From an uncultured bacterium (lineage in GTDB: Bacteria > Bacteroidota > Ignavibacteria > Kapaibacteriales > UBA4661), in contig CALCNX010000095.1 in assembly GCA_937899715.1 (NCBI GenBank), forward strand, positions 1 to 20,386: a DNA stretch of 20,386 bases, given 5' to 3'. Both the position numbers and the translations under genes were made by a program. Shown piece by piece: positions 1-7,909 of the stretch. The notes beneath the pieces were generated by a model that saw only the letters and a program-made list of their open reading frames with translations, had not been told where the DNA came from and ran no database searches. Every line of letters begins with the position of its first letter. Position 1 is the first letter of the stretch.

Positions 1-175
1 CCGTAATTATCCGTGAGAGGCGTATTTGCTGAGGCAGTTGAGCGATTGTTCGATGACGCGGATGACGGCAGAACCGGGAGTTGCATATTTTTTCGTTGGT
101 GCGTGAGAGAAACAGTGCTAATATAGCGAGAAAACAACCTGTTTTGCAGAATTTTTTTGAAACCGCGCTACCGCA

Positions 176-1333
176 ATGAATCATTCGCAACATCCACACA
201 CCGCTCAAACACTATCATCCGACGAAGCGGCACGGTATAGTCGCCACCTGCTTTTGCCGGAAGTGGGCTTACGGGGGCAACTAGTGCTCAAGTCATCGCG
301 TGTGCTCGTCGTCGGCGCGGGAGGATTGGGCTGCCCCGCGGCATTGTACCTTGCTGCGGCAGGAGTAGGTACGCTTGGAATAATAGATGCTGACGTGGTG
401 GAAATTTCCAATTTGCAACGCCAAATTCTCCACACCACCCAGCGCATCGGACAGCAAAAAACGGATTCCGCACAAGCACACCTTCAAGCGCTTAATCCTG
501 CCATCACCGTGGAAGCGCATACCACAATGCTCTCCCGCGACAATGCACTTGAGATTCTCAGCGCTTATGATGTTATTCTGGACGGCACGGATAATTTTGC
601 GACGCGCTATCTTGTGAATGATGCCGCCGGACTGCTTGGTAAGCCGCTTGTCTATGGCAGTGTCTTTCGCTTCACCGGGCAAGTGAGCGCTTTTGATGCC
701 AAGCGTGGTGGCTGCTATCGGTGCTTGTATCCCACACCGCCGCCCGCCGAATTTGTGCCAAACTGTGCTGAAGGCGGCGTACTGGGAGTATTGCCCGGAA
801 TAATCGGTACACTTCAAGCGGCAGAGGCGCTCAAAATCATTCTTGGTATTGGTGAAACGCTCCATAGGCGTTTGCTTCTCGTGGATGCGCTCACGATGCA
901 ATTTTCACGATTAAATACACCGCACAACCCACACTGTGCCTTGTGTGGAAAAGAACCAACCATCACAGAATTGCAGGATTACGAAGCGTTTTGCTCACCC
1001 ACGCAAAAGCCTGTTTTCGACGTAACGGCACACGAAATTTCGGCATACGAAATTACAGCACAAGAACTACTTCACCGCAAGCAAGAATTTATCATCATTG
1101 ATGTCCGCGAAGCGTACGAGCGCACAATTTCGCACATTGAAGGAAGCGAGCACATACCACTTGGTGAGATTGCCGCAAACATGGATAGAATTGCTGCGTT
1201 TACTCGTCCCGTCGTTTTTCATTGTCAATCCGGCAAACGGAGTGCTGATGCGCTGCGCTTGGCAATGGAGCATGGGATTTCTGCACAGCATTTACGCGGT
1301 GGGATTATGGCGTGGATGCAGCACGTGGACTAA
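176..1333 (+). CDS. moeB: MoeB/ThiF-type sulfur-carrier adenylyltransferase with C-terminal rhodanese domain
   Basis: A 385-residue cytoplasmic enzyme of the E1-like HesA/MoeB/ThiF family. Such proteins adenylate the C-terminal Gly-Gly of a sulfur-carrier protein (MoaD or ThiS type) for molybdopterin or thiamine synthesis; the rhodanese domain can supply sulfur. Visible features are the ATP-binding GAGGLG at residues 47-52, the DAD at 71-73, NLQRQ at 79-83, the conserved TDN at 138-140, a zinc site of two CxxC pairs (C180/C183 and C254/C257) and the likely adduct-forming C197. The rhodanese domain spans about 285-385 with the active-site loop CQSGKRS starting at C350. The length matches the fused MoeB-rhodanese (MoeBR/MOCS3-like) type. 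The ATG at 176 is the first in frame before the conserved YSRHLLLPEVG block. No carrier-protein gene is nearby, so the molybdenum or thiamine assignment stays open. The family call is firm and the exact pathway is inferred. Confidence 0.93.
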   Translation: MNHSQHPHTAQTLSSDEAARYSRHLLLPEVGLRGQLVLKSSRVLVVGAGGLGCPAALYLAAAGVGTLGIIDADVVEISNLQRQILHTTQRIGQQKTDSAQAHLQALNPAITVEAHTTMLSRDNALEILSAYDVILDGTDNFATRYLVNDAAGLLGKPLVYGSVFRFTGQVSAFDAKRGGCYRCLYPTPPPAEFVPNCAEGGVLGVLPGIIGTLQAAEALKIILGIGETLHRRLLLVDALTMQFSRLNTPHNPHCALCGKEPTITELQDYEAFCSPTQKPVFDVTAHEISAYEITAQELLHRKQEFIIIDVREAYERTISHIEGSEHIPLGEIAANMDRIAAFTRPVVFHCQSGKRSADALRLAMEHGISAQHLRGGIMAWMQHVD

Positions 1334-1384
1334 CGCGAGAATTTTTTCTTGCTTGAAACCGTTCTACTTCTGTATGTTTGTACA

Positions 1385-1825
1385 ATGATTTCCCCATTCA
1401 ACATACCATCAGCCAACATCACGCTTTCTCCCGACAGAAAACACACGTGGCGGCTGGAGAGCGCATTACTCCTTGTCATTGTCCTCTCGCTATTTGCCCG
1501 CACCGTTGCCTACAATTACGATTTCTCTCAAAGCCTCAAAGACAACGCCCGTAACTACAACCCTTTCCACAAACCCGTCAAAAGCCAGCCCCTCAGGGCA
1601 AAAATGCCCCGTGCGCTGTCGAGTATCACCCTCCCGATGGCACAAAGCCAATCTGATATTTGCTCTTCTACCCCGCTCGTAAAAACGTTTCCCACACTCA
1701 CTGGAGCGTTTATTTCTCTCTTCCCACAGGCACACTCCTTTGTCCGCGAAAAATCAACGTTTTGTATCCTCTCCCTCGCTGCCCCGCCCAATCTCTGCGT
1801 TCTGAACGCTACCTTTCGCATTTAG
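1385..1825 (+). CDS. Hypothetical single-TM or signal-anchored protein
   Basis: An open frame of 146 residues from the ATG at 1385; I do not recognise the family. It has one hydrophobic segment at about residues 25-43 (a run of Leu, Val and Ile after WRLES), which could be a signal anchor. A polar basic stretch and a moderately hydrophobic Cys-containing tail follow (C93, C127, C138). There is no clear Shine-Dalgarno sequence, and an in-frame TTG at 1349 could start it earlier. It lies between moeB and the RND operon, where many Bacteroidota metal-efflux loci carry a small poorly conserved ORF, but no His/Cys metal motif is convincing here. It may be a real but lineage-specific gene, or a chance frame. 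If it is not real, 1334-2090 is a 757-base gap with only the palindromic element as recognisable content. Confidence 0.4.
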   Translation: MISPFNIPSANITLSPDRKHTWRLESALLLVIVLSLFARTVAYNYDFSQSLKDNARNYNPFHKPVKSQPLRAKMPRALSSITLPMAQSQSDICSSTPLVKTFPTLTGAFISLFPQAHSFVREKSTFCILSLAAPPNLCVLNATFRI

Positions 1826-1892
1826 ATAACACCGCGCTTCCCTCGTAAGTAAGCCTCAACAAATCTTACCGTGCAAACAAAAGCCGTTCAGC

Positions 1893-1995
1893 GATTGGTT
1901 ATAGCCAATCGGAGTTCGGAATTTATTCCGCTTTTGCTCTTGCAGATAGCTTCAATGCTATACGCAGAATAAATTCTGCACTCCTTTGGTCGCAA
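1893..1995. repeat. REP-doublet (REPIN-like) palindromic element
   Basis: Two inverted arms flank a small inner hairpin. The left arm has GGAGT at 1911-1915 followed by the hairpin CGGAA-TTTA-TTCCG (1917-1930). The right arm has the hairpin GCAGAA-TAAA-TTCTGC (1964-1979) followed by ACTCC (1980-1984), the reverse complement of GGAGT. The arms match at 18 of 21 positions as an inverted repeat. The centre carries ATAGC-TTCAAT-GCTAT (1946-1961). A separate hairpin GATTGG/CCAATC (1893-1910) abuts the left arm. A short GGAG-type head followed by a hairpin, present twice in inverted orientation, is the layout of REP sequences mobilised by RAYT (IS200-like tyrosine) transposases. No transposase lies in this window, so mobility is inferred from shape alone. 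Confidence 0.6.
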
Positions 1996-2090
1996 TCTCC
2001 AAACTGCTGTCATTGCTTTTTTGCACTGCCTCCTCTCTCAATGCGCAAATGAATTTTTGAACAATTTTTACCTTTAATCTTCTCAACACC

Positions 2091-5000
2091 ATGATTCGTC
2101 TTGCTTTCAAAAATCCGTATTTGGTTGTGGTCGTTGCTATTTTGGTTGCCGTGATGAGCGTTGTTGCCACGATGCGGCTGCCCATTGATATTTTGCCACA
2201 ATTCAAAATCCCTGCCGTTCAGGTACTCACCATTTACAATGGAATGCAAGCAAGTGTGCTTGACCGCAACATCACAAGCCGCCTTGAGCGCTGGACAGGT
2301 CAGGCGGACGGCATCACGCAGCAGCAATCCAAAAGCATGAACGGCGCGAGTATCGTCAAAAACTTTTTCACCTCCGAAACACCACCGGCAGCGGCTCTTA
2401 CCCAAGTGTCGGCTCTGGCATTTTCGGCAATGCGGAATTTGCCGCCGGGTACACTGCCGCCGCTCATCACGCAGTTTGACCCCACTGCCTCCGTACCACT
2501 TGCGCTCTTAGCGGTGAGCAGTGATTCGCTCTCAGAAAAAGAAATTTATGACCTCGCCAATTTTGAAATCCGCACCCTCCTTGGCGCAGTAGAAGGCATC
2601 ACCGTTCCGACGGTTTTTGGCGGACAAATTCGGCGCGTCTTTGTCTATGTTGACCCCGACAAACTTCAAGCCCGTAAACTCTCGCAACTGGACATCGTGG
2701 AGGCGCTCTCGAATAGCAACGTGATGATTCCGACCGGAAATGCCCAAATCGGCGGCGTGAATTACAACGTGAATGCCAATGCACTCGTTCAAAACGTCAA
2801 AGATTTTGACAATGTTATCATCAAATTTGACGATAACGGCGCTCCGATTTATGTGCGCGATATTGGGCGAACACTGGACGCAAACGCAGTTCAGACCAAC
2901 ATTGTCCACGTCAACGGCAAGTCCCAAGTGTATATTCCCATTTACAAACGTCCGGGCGCAAATACGATTCGTGCTATTGATAATGTACAAACTAGTTTGA
3001 AGCGTATTAGCGAACGATTGCAGGGCGCGGCGCGGATGGATGTGATTATGGATCAGTCTGCTTTTGTCCGCAGCGCCATTGAGGGGCTTACACGCGAGGC
3101 AATTATCGGACTGGTACTGGTCTGCGTGATGCTTCTCATTTTTTTGGGCGGTTTGCGACCGGCTTTTATTGTCGCCCTTAGCTTACCGCTCTCGGCAATG
3201 TTCGCTTTTATCGGACTGCTGACGGCGGGCGAGTCTATCAACACCATGACACTCGGCGGTTTGGCACTCGCCATCGGTTTGCTGGTTGATAATTCTATCG
3301 TGGTACTAGAAAACATTGACAAACATCTCAAACTCCACAAAACACCGATGCAAGCTGCATTTGATGGAGCATCGGAGGTGGCACTTCCGGTAACGGTTAC
3401 AACGCTTGTACTTATCATCGTTTTTCTGCCGATTTTATTCCTGACCGGCGTTGCGAAGTTTCTTTTCCCGCCCTTAGCAATCGCCGTTTCGCTTTCGATG
3501 ATTGGTTCGATTGTATTTTCCCTTACGCTCATTCCCGTAGCAGCCGCTCAATTCCTCAAGCCGCACGAGGGCGAGGCAAACGCAGTCGGGCGATTTTTGG
3601 AGCGTCTTGAGAATCAGTATCAAGCGCTGCTCATGGCGGTACTGCGCTTTCGGTGGTATGTCTTGGGCGCAGCCGTGGGTCTTTTTGCGCTTGCCCTTGT
3701 CCTCGCCACGCAGTTGGGTACGGAACTTTTTCCTGCCTCCGATGCCGGACAATTCACCGTTTATGTTCGCATGGAACCCGGCTATACCGTTGAACGCAGC
3801 GAACGCATCGTCAGCAAAGTCGAAGAAGCCGTCCGCCGTGAGTTGGGCAATGATGCCGGAACTATCGTCTCCAATATCGGTATTCTCTACGGTCTGCCTG
3901 CCGCCTACACACCTAACTCCGGCACGTTTGACGCTTTTGTGAATGTCCAACTTCAGCACGAGCGGAAGGAAAGCACCTTTGAATACGTTCGCAGGCTCAG
4001 AATGAGCCTTCCCAAAGAGTTTGGCGGAGTCGAATTTGCCTTCGATGCGGGCGGCATTATCACTGCGGCTCTCAATTTGGGTGCTATTGCCCCCATTGAT
4101 GTACAGATAACGGGCAAAAACGCGGATAAACTGCACACAATCGCACGGCAAGCCCGCGACATCATTCGCGGAGTGGAAGGCGCTGTTGACGTGCGGGTGC
4201 AACAACGAAAAAACCAACCCGAACTTTTTGTGGAGGTTGACCGCGAAAAGGCTGCCGAACTCGGTTTAACGCAAGACGAGGTGATAAAAAACCTGCTCAC
4301 CGCCGTTAGCTCAAGCGTTAATTTTAACCGCAATATCTGGACGGACGAGCGCACAGGCAACTTCTACTACGTGGGCGTAATGTATCCCGAAGGCAAGGTA
4401 GATGCTCAGAATGCAATCGAAAATATTACGATTAACAACAAAAAAAGAACCGTGAGTACCTTACTGAAGAACATTGCTACGGTGCGTGTCAGCGCCAGCC
4501 CGCCGGAAATCAATCATGCTGATTTACAACAGGTGGTGAACATATACGCAAGCGCCGAAGGGCGCGATGTGGGGTCGGTTTCGGCAGAAATCGAAACGAA
4601 GCTGGAAGCATTACAACGCAGCCTTCCTGCGGGCTATGCCCTGCGCGTAAGCGGCGAGTACCAATCGCTCAAGGAGGCATTTGGCGGCTTGTCATTCGGT
4701 CTTGTGCTCGCCGTTATCATGGTGTATTTGGTGATTGTTCCCCTTTTGCGCTCCTTCAAGCTGCCGCTCATTATTTTGCTTACCGTTCCGCTTGGTCTGA
4801 CGGGCGTGGTCTTTGCTCTTTTTGTAACAAATACGACACTCAACATCCAATCATTTTTGGGTGTGATTATGATGGTCGGCATTACGGTTGCTTATACCAA
4901 TTTGCTTGTGGATAGAATCAACACCTTGCGCACCGAAGAGCGCCTTCCGCTCACAGATGCAATCACCATCGGCGCATCCTCACGCTTGCGCCCGGTGTTG

Positions 5001-5282
5001 ATGACAGCGATAACGGCAGTGATGTCGCTTTTGCCGATGGCGCTGGGACTGGAACGCGGCGGAGAAGCCAATGTGCCACTTGGGCGTGCCATTATCGGTG
5101 GAACGCTTGCTGCGGCGTTTTTGACCATGTTTGTTGCGCCATGTTTGTTTTATGTCTTTGCATCGAAGGAAGAACAAGCCGCCATCGGTGATGATGACGA
5201 TGTACACACCCACAACCCCGCCTCAATACTTTCATCGGGCGATATTTCTCACAACTCCCTTTCCCCGGAGACAGACGCATGA
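2091..5282 (+). CDS. RND-family efflux pump, inner-membrane transporter (HAE1/AcrB-like)
   Basis: A 1063-residue protein of typical AcrB-family length. It forms the proton-driven inner-membrane pump of a tripartite exporter that moves substrates from the periplasm or membrane to the outside. The N-terminal TM1 (about residues 9-28) precedes the hallmark LPIDILPQFKIPAVQV. Two large periplasmic regions and two TM bundles (about 335-540 and 865-1035) follow. The TM4 motif is GLLVDNSIVVLEN with D400-N401, so only the first of AcrB's two acidic relay residues is present. TM10 reads MVGITVAYTNLLVD, with A934 where AcrB has its relay Lys. It is therefore not the CzcA/CusA metal type by motif, and substrates cannot be named. 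The C-terminal tail is acidic with His (DDDDVHTH). The stop codon overlaps the start of the adaptor gene, which indicates translational coupling. Start is the ATG at 2091, directly before the hydrophobic N-terminus. Confidence 0.95.
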   Translation: MIRLAFKNPYLVVVVAILVAVMSVVATMRLPIDILPQFKIPAVQVLTIYNGMQASVLDRNITSRLERWTGQADGITQQQSKSMNGASIVKNFFTSETPPAAALTQVSALAFSAMRNLPPGTLPPLITQFDPTASVPLALLAVSSDSLSEKEIYDLANFEIRTLLGAVEGITVPTVFGGQIRRVFVYVDPDKLQARKLSQLDIVEALSNSNVMIPTGNAQIGGVNYNVNANALVQNVKDFDNVIIKFDDNGAPIYVRDIGRTLDANAVQTNIVHVNGKSQVYIPIYKRPGANTIRAIDNVQTSLKRISERLQGAARMDVIMDQSAFVRSAIEGLTREAIIGLVLVCVMLLIFLGGLRPAFIVALSLPLSAMFAFIGLLTAGESINTMTLGGLALAIGLLVDNSIVVLENIDKHLKLHKTPMQAAFDGASEVALPVTVTTLVLIIVFLPILFLTGVAKFLFPPLAIAVSLSMIGSIVFSLTLIPVAAAQFLKPHEGEANAVGRFLERLENQYQALLMAVLRFRWYVLGAAVGLFALALVLATQLGTELFPASDAGQFTVYVRMEPGYTVERSERIVSKVEEAVRRELGNDAGTIVSNIGILYGLPAAYTPNSGTFDAFVNVQLQHERKESTFEYVRRLRMSLPKEFGGVEFAFDAGGIITAALNLGAIAPIDVQITGKNADKLHTIARQARDIIRGVEGAVDVRVQQRKNQPELFVEVDREKAAELGLTQDEVIKNLLTAVSSSVNFNRNIWTDERTGNFYYVGVMYPEGKVDAQNAIENITINNKKRTVSTLLKNIATVRVSASPPEINHADLQQVVNIYASAEGRDVGSVSAEIETKLEALQRSLPAGYALRVSGEYQSLKEAFGGLSFGLVLAVIMVYLVIVPLLRSFKLPLIILLTVPLGLTGVVFALFVTNTTLNIQSFLGVIMMVGITVAYTNLLVDRINTLRTEERLPLTDAITIGASSRLRPVLMTAITAVMSLLPMALGLERGGEANVPLGRAIIGGTLAAAFLTMFVAPCLFYVFASKEEQAAIGDDDDVHTHNPASILSSGDISHNSLSPETDA

Positions 5283-6349
5283 TACTCAGAACCTCACATC
5301 TCATTGTCTGCTTGGTGCTGCTTTGTTGTATTGAAAGCTGCACACAGCACAAGAACGAATCCGCGACTACACAACGCCAAAGCAAAATAACGGTTATGGT
5401 TGCCAAGCCGGAGCGGCGCACACTTGCCGGTAATGTTGAATTGCCGGGAATAGTTACTCCTAATCAAGAAGTGAAACTCTACGCAATGGTGAGCGGCTCG
5501 GTCAATTCTCTTTCGGTTGATATTGGAAGTTTTGTGCAAGTCGGTCAGGTGGTGGCAAGCATACAAAACCCGGAAATCACGCAACGCCAACAGAAAGCGG
5601 AGGCGGATTTTCTGGCTGCAAAAACCAATTACGAACGAATGTCCTCCATTGCGAAACAAACGCCGGACTTAGTAACGCCCCGCGACGTGGAGCGTGCTCA
5701 AGCTGAGTTTTCGGGTGCAAAAGCAATCCTGAAAGGAATGGACGAAACCGTAGAACTCATGCAGGTACGAGCGCCTTTTTCGGGCGTGGTAACGCGCCGT
5801 TATCTGAACAAAGGCGCAATCGTGCAGAGCGGTACATCCAGCGGAGCGGCTCCGATTGTGGACATCATGGACTTGTCCGTGATGCGAATTGCTGTGGATG
5901 TGCCGGAGACAGACGTTCCGCTTGTTCGAGAAGGAACACCCGCCGATATTGTGCTTTTTGAACTGCCTGATACCAAAATTCGCTCATCGGTGAGCCGTAT
6001 TTCCTACGCTCTCAAAGCCGAATCCAAAACAATGCGCATTGAACTGGATGTTCGCAATCCCAACCGCGCTATTCGTCCGGGAATGTCGGCTTCGGTGATG
6101 ATGGAGTTTTCGGCACACCCGAACGCACTTATCATCCCGAATGAAGCTATTACCATCAATAAAGGTGAACCCTGTGTTTATAGGGTCGTGAAGAATGTCG
6201 TCGAGCGCGTTCCAGTGCGTTTGGGCTTTCGAGAAACAAAATTCAGCGAGGTGCTGCCGGGCGGTAAACTCACGGCTGAAGATTTTATTATTATTCGCGG
6301 TAAAGAACTTGTTACGGAGGGCGACAATGTTGCGACGACTCAACAATAA
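5279..6349 (+). CDS. RND efflux periplasmic adaptor (membrane fusion lipoprotein)
   Basis: A 356-residue HlyD/AcrA-type adaptor that links the pump to the outer-membrane channel. The N-terminus is a lipoprotein signal: a hydrophobic run at residues 8-18 and the lipobox IESC with the lipidated Cys at C21, followed by Thr-Gln, so no Asp+2 inner-membrane retention signal in the E. coli sense. The first lipoyl half spans about 64-98 (VKLYAMVSGSVNSLSVDIGSFVQVGQVVASI). A short coiled-coil hairpin covers about 100-160, the second lipoyl half contains VRAPFSGVVTRRYLNKGAIV (163-182), and beta-barrel and membrane-proximal domains follow. The ATG overlaps the pump stop codon in an ATGA arrangement, and the last 23 bases overlap the channel gene. 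All three proteins are thus likely made together. The family call is firm and the substrate is unknown. Confidence 0.93.
   Translation: MILRTSHLIVCLVLLCCIESCTQHKNESATTQRQSKITVMVAKPERRTLAGNVELPGIVTPNQEVKLYAMVSGSVNSLSVDIGSFVQVGQVVASIQNPEITQRQQKAEADFLAAKTNYERMSSIAKQTPDLVTPRDVERAQAEFSGAKAILKGMDETVELMQVRAPFSGVVTRRYLNKGAIVQSGTSSGAAPIVDIMDLSVMRIAVDVPETDVPLVREGTPADIVLFELPDTKIRSSVSRISYALKAESKTMRIELDVRNPNRAIRPGMSASVMMEFSAHPNALIIPNEAITINKGEPCVYRVVKNVVERVPVRLGFRETKFSEVLPGGKLTAEDFIIIRGKELVTEGDNVATTQQ
6316..6320 (+). promoter_or_regulatory. Shine-Dalgarno sequence for the RND outer-membrane channel gene
   Basis: GGAGG six bases before the ATG at 6327. It is one of the few strong ribosome sites in the window. 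It fixes the start of the channel gene inside the end of the adaptor gene, in preference to upstream in-frame starts that would add about 44 residues without a signal peptide. Confidence 0.8.
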
Positions 6350-7781
6350 AACGATGATGCTCATACTCACCATAGCTGGGATAATCATGGCTGCGATGTT
6401 TTTTGCCACAGCAGACACCGCACAAGCACAGAACGTTCAAGCACAAAGCACTCAAGCACAAAGCGCTCAAGCACAAATCCCTCAGCAGTCGGTACTGCTG
6501 CTGCCATCGGAAACACCATCGCCCACAACCACCGCGAATATCTTTGGTGTGCCCTTGCGCATGACCTTCAAAGACGTTTTGGAACGTGCCGGCGCTGACA
6601 ATTTGCTCATCAAAGAATCAGAGTCGCGGTTTGCGCTTGCCCGTGCCAACGAGACGCGCATCAATGCGTGGTTTCTTCCGACATTTTATGCCGGAGCAAG
6701 TATTTATGGTGCTTCGGGAACGGTCATGAATGCACGGGGTGAATTTTTTCAGAACGTAACGCCCAATAACGCATCGCTTGTGGGCGGTGTCCTTGGCGAA
6801 TGGGGCATTGCAACTGCCGTGTATGCCACCAAAGCAGCCGAATACCGCTCGCTGTCTGCACAGGAAGATGTTGCCACACAGCGCATTCGTACGCTCACAA
6901 GCGTCATCGGGGCGTATTTTGACCTTGCAGCCGCACAAGAGCGTATTCGGCTCTTAGGAGAGACCTTTGCACTGAATGAGCGATTACTCGTGCAACTGGA
7001 ACTGCAACAAGGCGCAGGCTTGAGTTACAAATCGGACGTGCTACTTGTCAAAAGTTCCCTCAGCCGCTTGAAAGTTCTTTCGCAGCAAGCCGCGACGGAG
7101 GTCTATCGCCGCTCGGCAGAACTCTCCGCAGCGCTCAATCTACCCTCGCCGCGCCTTATCACAGCAAGTGATTCCGCCTTCGTTCCGATTATGCTGAATG
7201 ATTCGCTGTCGTTGGACACGCTGACGCGAGAAGCGCTTGCAACGCGCCCTGAGATTCGCAGCTTTGAATATGAACTTTCCGCTCTCCGCGAAGAAACAAC
7301 TGCCCTGACGACCGGGCGGCTTCTACCAACCCTGACGCTCAATCTTTCCACAACACTTTTGGGGGGCGTACCGCTTCCGCAGTATGGTAGAGCGGCTTCT
7401 ACGCTTGGCATTTCATGGTCGGCACCAATTGCTGACTTGCTGGGGCGTGGTCAGGCACAACAGCTCGAAAGCACCTTGAATGTTCGTAAGGCTCAAACGG
7501 AGGTGCTTGCCAATCAGATTGAGCGTGAAATTGCGTCATTTGTCGGCGCACTCCAAATGCTGCGCCCCGCGCTCACGTACGCCAGAGAGGGTCTTGCAGC
7601 ATCACGAGAGGCATTAGAGCAAAGCATCGGTCGGCAAAAACTCGGCACTTCAAAACCATTTGAAGTCTTGCAGGCATATGACTACGTGACGCGAGCGCAG
7701 AACGATTATGTACAGATAGTCAACGAATACAACAAAGCAGAATACGGCTTATTTTTAGCACGAGGGCGAATGACGCGGTGA
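6327..7781 (+). CDS. TolC-family outer-membrane efflux channel of the RND operon
   Basis: A 484-residue outer-membrane factor that forms the exit duct for the upstream pump and adaptor. An N-terminal signal peptide (basic start MLRRLNNK, hydrophobic core about 10-28) is followed by a four-fold AQAQ-type pentapeptide repeat at residues 32-51. The mature protein has the two internally homologous OEP halves with long helical hairpins; the conserved second half includes LPTLTLNLSTTLL, and ISWSAPIADLLGRGQAQ lies before the second coiled coil. The C-terminal helix segment VLQAYDYVTRAQNDYVQIVNEYNKAEYGLFLARG is typical of the family. The start is chosen for its GGAGG site and signal peptide. It is the third gene of the operon, and a second TolC-family protein serves the Emr operon at 17754-19103. 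Confidence 0.92.
   Translation: MLRRLNNKTMMLILTIAGIIMAAMFFATADTAQAQNVQAQSTQAQSAQAQIPQQSVLLLPSETPSPTTTANIFGVPLRMTFKDVLERAGADNLLIKESESRFALARANETRINAWFLPTFYAGASIYGASGTVMNARGEFFQNVTPNNASLVGGVLGEWGIATAVYATKAAEYRSLSAQEDVATQRIRTLTSVIGAYFDLAAAQERIRLLGETFALNERLLVQLELQQGAGLSYKSDVLLVKSSLSRLKVLSQQAATEVYRRSAELSAALNLPSPRLITASDSAFVPIMLNDSLSLDTLTREALATRPEIRSFEYELSALREETTALTTGRLLPTLTLNLSTTLLGGVPLPQYGRAASTLGISWSAPIADLLGRGQAQQLESTLNVRKAQTEVLANQIEREIASFVGALQMLRPALTYAREGLAASREALEQSIGRQKLGTSKPFEVLQAYDYVTRAQNDYVQIVNEYNKAEYGLFLARGRMTR
6420..6479 (+). repeat. Four tandem 15-base units encoding (x)QAQ(x) after a signal peptide
   Basis: Units begin at 6420, 6435, 6450 and 6465 and encode AQAQN, VQAQS, TQAQS and AQAQI. 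The last three differ at only a few bases, and the first is more diverged. The repeat is in frame, so unit gain or loss would only change the length of the linker at the mature N-terminus. AQAQ also resembles a signal peptidase I cleavage motif. Confidence 0.85.
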
Positions 7782-7909
7782 ATTTTGTAACCGAAGAAAG
7801 GTTTTAAGCCATAAAGCCGTATATTGCGTCCAAAATAATCAACGGCTATGCTTACAATCAACGCTCACAATCACCGTTCATTTTATCAATAACGTTAAGG
7901 GACCGACCA

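Noticed and set aside
1..126. Possible partial coding tails at the left edge: a plus-strand frame from 7 to 126 and a minus-strand frame starting at 86 and running off the window
   Set aside because: Both are short, the plus frame has an in-frame stop at base 4, neither gives a recognisable peptide, and they conflict with each other. Left as unassigned upstream sequence.
3474..4217. Long antisense frame of 247 codons opposite the RND pump
   Set aside because: Lies fully inside a strongly conserved gene on the other strand; its length follows from the codon bias of that gene and the peptide matches nothing known to me.
2091..5282. Heavy-metal (CzcA/CusA) identity for the RND pump
   Set aside because: TM4 reads LVDNSIVVLEN rather than the CzcA/CusA-type motif, so the HAE1-like drug/hydrophobe branch fits better despite the nearby CusS-like kinase.
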